64,000 bases of DNA from Hybos culiciformis (taxonomy: Eukaryota; Arthropoda; Insecta; Diptera; Hybotidae), in NCBI GenBank assembly GCA_964007475.1, contig OZ023274.1, positions 98,527,322 to 98,591,321 of the forward strand. The letters are read 5' to 3'. Below are positions 60,879 to 64,000 of this stretch, in pieces. The translations under genes were made by a program, and so were the position numbers. Within the stretch, counting starts at the first letter, position 1. Each line of letters starts with the position of its first letter. Below the pieces are notes generated by a model. The model was given only the letters and a program-made list of their open reading frames with translations, had not been told where the DNA came from and ran no database searches.

Positions 60879-61010
60879 TTTTACAAAACGGAAGTGGTGA
60901 TCGTTGCGAAATCCGATTCGGTGATAAATGCTAGGAAAATAGTAATATGTAAATCTACGTTATTTTGCAATATTCATAAAATCGACAGATTAAGTGCGTT
61001 CTATATTTAG
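60879..61010 (+). other. Unexplained open stretch of better composition
   Basis: Just beyond the MITE a plus-strand frame is open for about 43 codons and includes KTEVVIVAKSDSVINARKIV, then a C-rich part, ending in TAG at 61008-61010. There is no ATG near its start and no convincing acceptor. The composition is less biased than the surroundings. The protein is not recognised; it may be an old exon, pseudogene or transposon piece. Confidence 0.2.
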
Positions 61011-61645
61011 TAAGGTGATGAGCTTCCCTTGGCAAGATATAAAAACTTTATAACCACATAAAATAATATTTTTTTACTTCACTGGCATATTTTTAAAAAT
61101 TTAAAATAACATTCAGAAAATCTCGCTAAAAGTTAATTTCCAAAATAATATTTTGAGTAAAATAAAAAAAAAATATCTATAAAGGATATTCGAGAATAAA
61201 TAAATTTTGTGTAATTCAATAATACTTTTGTTTGAAGAATAGAATATTAATTACTTTTAGTTCAATAAAATAAATATTATATACATATATATATGTATTT
61301 TTTTACATAAATTATTCTTGTGTAAACTTCCATGAAAATCGAAATAATTATAAAATGTGTGTAAATTGTTTTTCTTTTTTTGTGAAGCAATAAGCCCAGT
61401 ATAATTTATTTAAATTTATTTCTTTGATTTTAATAATAATTGGGGAAAGATAAATTTTCTCAACTTTTGCTAGAAAAACATAATCATTTATTACAATTAT
61501 ATTATAATATACAAGTACAGGTATTAGGTGAATATATATTTTAAGAACTGATTCAAAAATAAATTAGGTTTTCTATAATCAAAAAATTAAATCAAAACAT
61601 TACTTTTGTTTATTAATATTTTAATTAAATTTAATGCACACATAA
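61011..61645. other. AT-rich stretch, nothing recognised
   Basis: A/T filler with no gene or repeat boundaries. Confidence 0.6.
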
Positions 61646-61700
61646 CAGGCCCGGAGTGAGCTTCAGTGGGTCCAAGGTCAAATAATATTTTAGGGCCTCC
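61646..61700. mobile_element. hAT-like left terminus
   Basis: CAGGCCCGGAGTGAGC, followed by TTCAGTGGGTCC-AAGGTC and, after about 20 bp, GGGCCTCC, resembles the CAGGGCCGG...GGGCC..AGG ends of animal hAT elements. No matching right end or 8-bp duplication was located downstream, so it is probably a truncated or decayed copy. It starts with CAGGCCCGG, like the terminus at the left edge of the window. Confidence 0.45.
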
Positions 61701-63140
61701 ACTTAAATTTAATTTAATTTTTTAATTTAGCTAAAATTGTTTTTTTAAATAATAAAGAATTAAAATTCCCTTCGTTGCAGTCGAGAACTAGCAAAGAATC
61801 ATAAAACATATTCATTGTAAAAATTTAAATATTTTCATTTAAAGTTCTGAAGAATTTTGTACTTTGAATTGAAAAATTACAAATCGTATCTAATTTACCA
61901 CCTTGGATATAAATTGCGAGGATGAAGCTCATTTAGTCTCCGTAAAATATTATTGAAGATAAAAAATTATTGAGGTTTTCGTCTTTTATTTTTTGTTAAG
62001 AAAATGAAAAACACCGAAAATGATTTTATAACTAATTGAAAAGAATAAAGAAAATTCTTTAGCCATAAACTAATTATGGTAAACTTAAAAAAGCTTTTTT
62101 TTTTATTTTATATTTATATTTTTTGAGTATGTGTTTTGAAGCAAAAAAACCAAAAAAGCACAAAACAGCATAAATGTAACATATGATTTAATTTAATTTA
62201 AAGAACATTTATTTCAAATACGAATTTAACATTTTTATTTTTGATTGAAATTAATTAAATTAATAGTGTTATTAAGAAAACGATGTCAATGATTATTATT
62301 TGACTATGCAACTGAGGTGGAATGCTTGTGTTAGAAATCTACTCTAATGCCAATTGTTGATTCTTTTTTGCGGTATATTATTTTATTATGTAATTTTCAC
62401 TGGAAAACTGTATCCGGCACTTAGTTCAAATTATAAATGAAAAAAAGATATTCGTATAGAAAACATACACCTACACAAGAAGATGCAAAAATCGCTATTT
62501 ATATAAATATTATACATAGGTATATAAAATTTTAATGATAAGAATTATTGTTTTGACTAATGATACTCTATAATATTATGATACATTTAATTTTTCCATT
62601 AACATTAATAATTAAATTAATTAAAAATAAATATTTTTAGAATTCGATTGAATTTGGTTTATATTATTTTGGTTTAATTCTTGCAATATTCGAAAATTAT
62701 TATTCACTCATTACTGAATAAAAATCGATAAAAATTCCATGAATTTGTTTAATTTATTTAATTTATTAATATATTATGAATCTTAAAAGTAATAAAGGCT
62801 TTTCCAACCAAATTAATTAAAAAACCATTAGATTAATTAGATGAAATAGAACTCTTTTTTCAAGGTTTATTTTTTGAAATTTGTATATTGGTTCTATAGA
62901 CATACAAATACATATTTGTTTTTGTATATAATAATCTATTTACAATGAAAAAAATTTAGAAAATCGGCTCTATAAAATATGGCATCCATATACATTATAA
63001 CTAAAACAACGTATTTTCCGGTACTACGTGCTAAAAATCTTTCATTTATTATTATTAAATATATAATTCATCCAAAAATTTGTAGCAAAACCAAAAAACC
63101 ATTAAACCAAGGCTTTGAAATATGCTGAAAATTATTGCTA
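61701..63140. other. AT-rich stretch, possible hAT interior at its start
   Basis: The first 250 bp (to about 61945, with TTGCGAGGATGAAGCTC) could be interior of the hAT copy. The rest is A/T filler without genes. Confidence 0.45.
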
Positions 63141-63406
63141 CACTGAAAAAATAACTCGGTGTAAAATCAGCTATAAATATAGTAAAAAGATTATAATTAA
63201 AATTAAGGCAATATTTGCTCAAAATATTACATTAATATTACTAAAAATAATAACTCGTTGTTGCAAAAGTGCTGAAAATTCAATTTTTTATTGTTGTTTT
63301 CTAGCGAAGAATAAATTACAAGAAAATACTCCTGAAATATTCAATTATTGCTATTAATCATATGAATAGATTTATTGAAAAGTAAAAGTTACAAGTTTTT
63401 TCAGTG
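63141..63406. mobile_element. CACTGAAAAAA-end MITE, TA-flanked copy
   Basis: A 266-bp element with ends CACTGAAAAAATAACTCG and, reverse complemented, CACTGAAAAAACTTGTAA. TA is present on both sides (63139-63140 and 63407-63408). Its ends match those of the 18747 element, while the interior differs more. The 80-codon frame starting at 63115 merely runs through it. Probably a Tc1/mariner-like non-autonomous element. Confidence 0.8.
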
Positions 63407-63408
63407 TA

Positions 63409-64000
63409 ATTGCAAATTTAATCAGTTTAAAATAAAATTAAGCATTATTTCCGTATATACTAAAATAATGTTTAATATAAGGCGTATACAAAAAATTGGT
63501 TTTTAATTGTGGGGAAAATTCTATCAATCGGAAAGAAAAAAATAAAATTTTTTGTAGAAATTTTAATAAGGATGAAAATTTAAATCTAATTATTTCCAAT
63601 TTAATTTTTCTATTTAATTGAGTGAAAGCTTAATTATATGTAACTCAATCTGCAAATTTGCAGACAACTTACAATATTCGAAAACAATATATTAAAGGAA
63701 CTTGGAGAACTTTTAATTTTAATAACTTTAAAGCTTTTTTTTTTGTTATTATTTTCTCCAAATTGTTTGTTGTCCTTTTTCATTTCATATTAATTTTCTC
63801 CTATATTTATATTATTTATGTATAACTTTGTTAAATTTTCCACATTTTATCTCACAATTTCATTCAAGATAAAAAGCTAATTCGTGTGTTTCTTGTATGC
63901 CTTGTACCTACATACAACATGAAAATATAAAAAATTAAGAGCACACAATATTATAATTGGAAAACTAGGTCATTTGTCTTCCATAAAAAAATGTCCCCAG
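63409..64000. other. AT-rich stretch to the window edge
   Basis: No gene, repeat or element ends seen. Confidence 0.6.

Overview
This window looks like nuclear DNA from an insect or a close arthropod relative. It is extremely A+T-rich and full of long A and T runs. It has no compact operon-like genes, and it carries many short, decayed class II transposons of the types common in insect genomes (hAT, Tc1/mariner-like with TA duplications, PIF/Harbinger-like, a Helitron end). It also holds one decayed non-LTR retrotransposon 3' end. The species cannot be named from the sequence. Almost every open frame is a lysine/asparagine/phenylalanine/isoleucine-rich frame of the kind AT-rich DNA throws up by chance, and I annotate none of these as genes.

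The best explanation is a piece of one or more very long introns, or intron plus intergenic DNA, of a plus-strand gene. The most gene-like item is a short exon near 48.6 kb: an ATG in good context, 19 codons, then a GTGAGT donor. Downstream at 54,778/54,779, and far upstream at 4,092/4,093, a pyrimidine tract ending in AG abuts GTAAG. This is the layout of zero-length recursive splice (ratchet) sites in long insect introns. Weaker exon candidates lie on the minus strand near 54.2 kb and 37.8 kb, and an odd minus-strand reading-frame island lies at 4.1-4.4 kb.

Layout. 0-5 kb: a hAT end, a TCGTC-end MITE, a minus-strand LINE 3' fragment and the 4.1 kb island. 5-10.6 kb: plain AT-rich DNA. 10.6-12 kb: a cluster of palindromes. 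14.4-21.9 kb: a MITE-rich block (TA-type elements at 14.4 and 15.4 kb, PIF-like elements at 17.95 and 20.28 kb, a CACTGA-end element at 18.7 kb) ending in a large inverted repeat with 345-bp arms that carry tRNA-like sequences. 23-27.6 kb: a second TCGTC-end MITE, two roughly 0.9-kb elements whose terminal repeats recur internally, and a hAT-like relic between them. 33.2, 42.2 and 51.8 kb: three hAT elements with 8-bp target duplications, the last followed by another inverted-repeat element. 49.5 kb: a palindromic element. 55.1 kb: a Helitron-like 5' end. 60-63.4 kb: two more CACTGA-related elements and a second hAT end.

No rRNA, functional tRNA, CRISPR or complete protein-coding gene was found. 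Everything rests on reading by eye. Element boundaries given with target duplications are firm; family names are inferred from TIR and duplication type.
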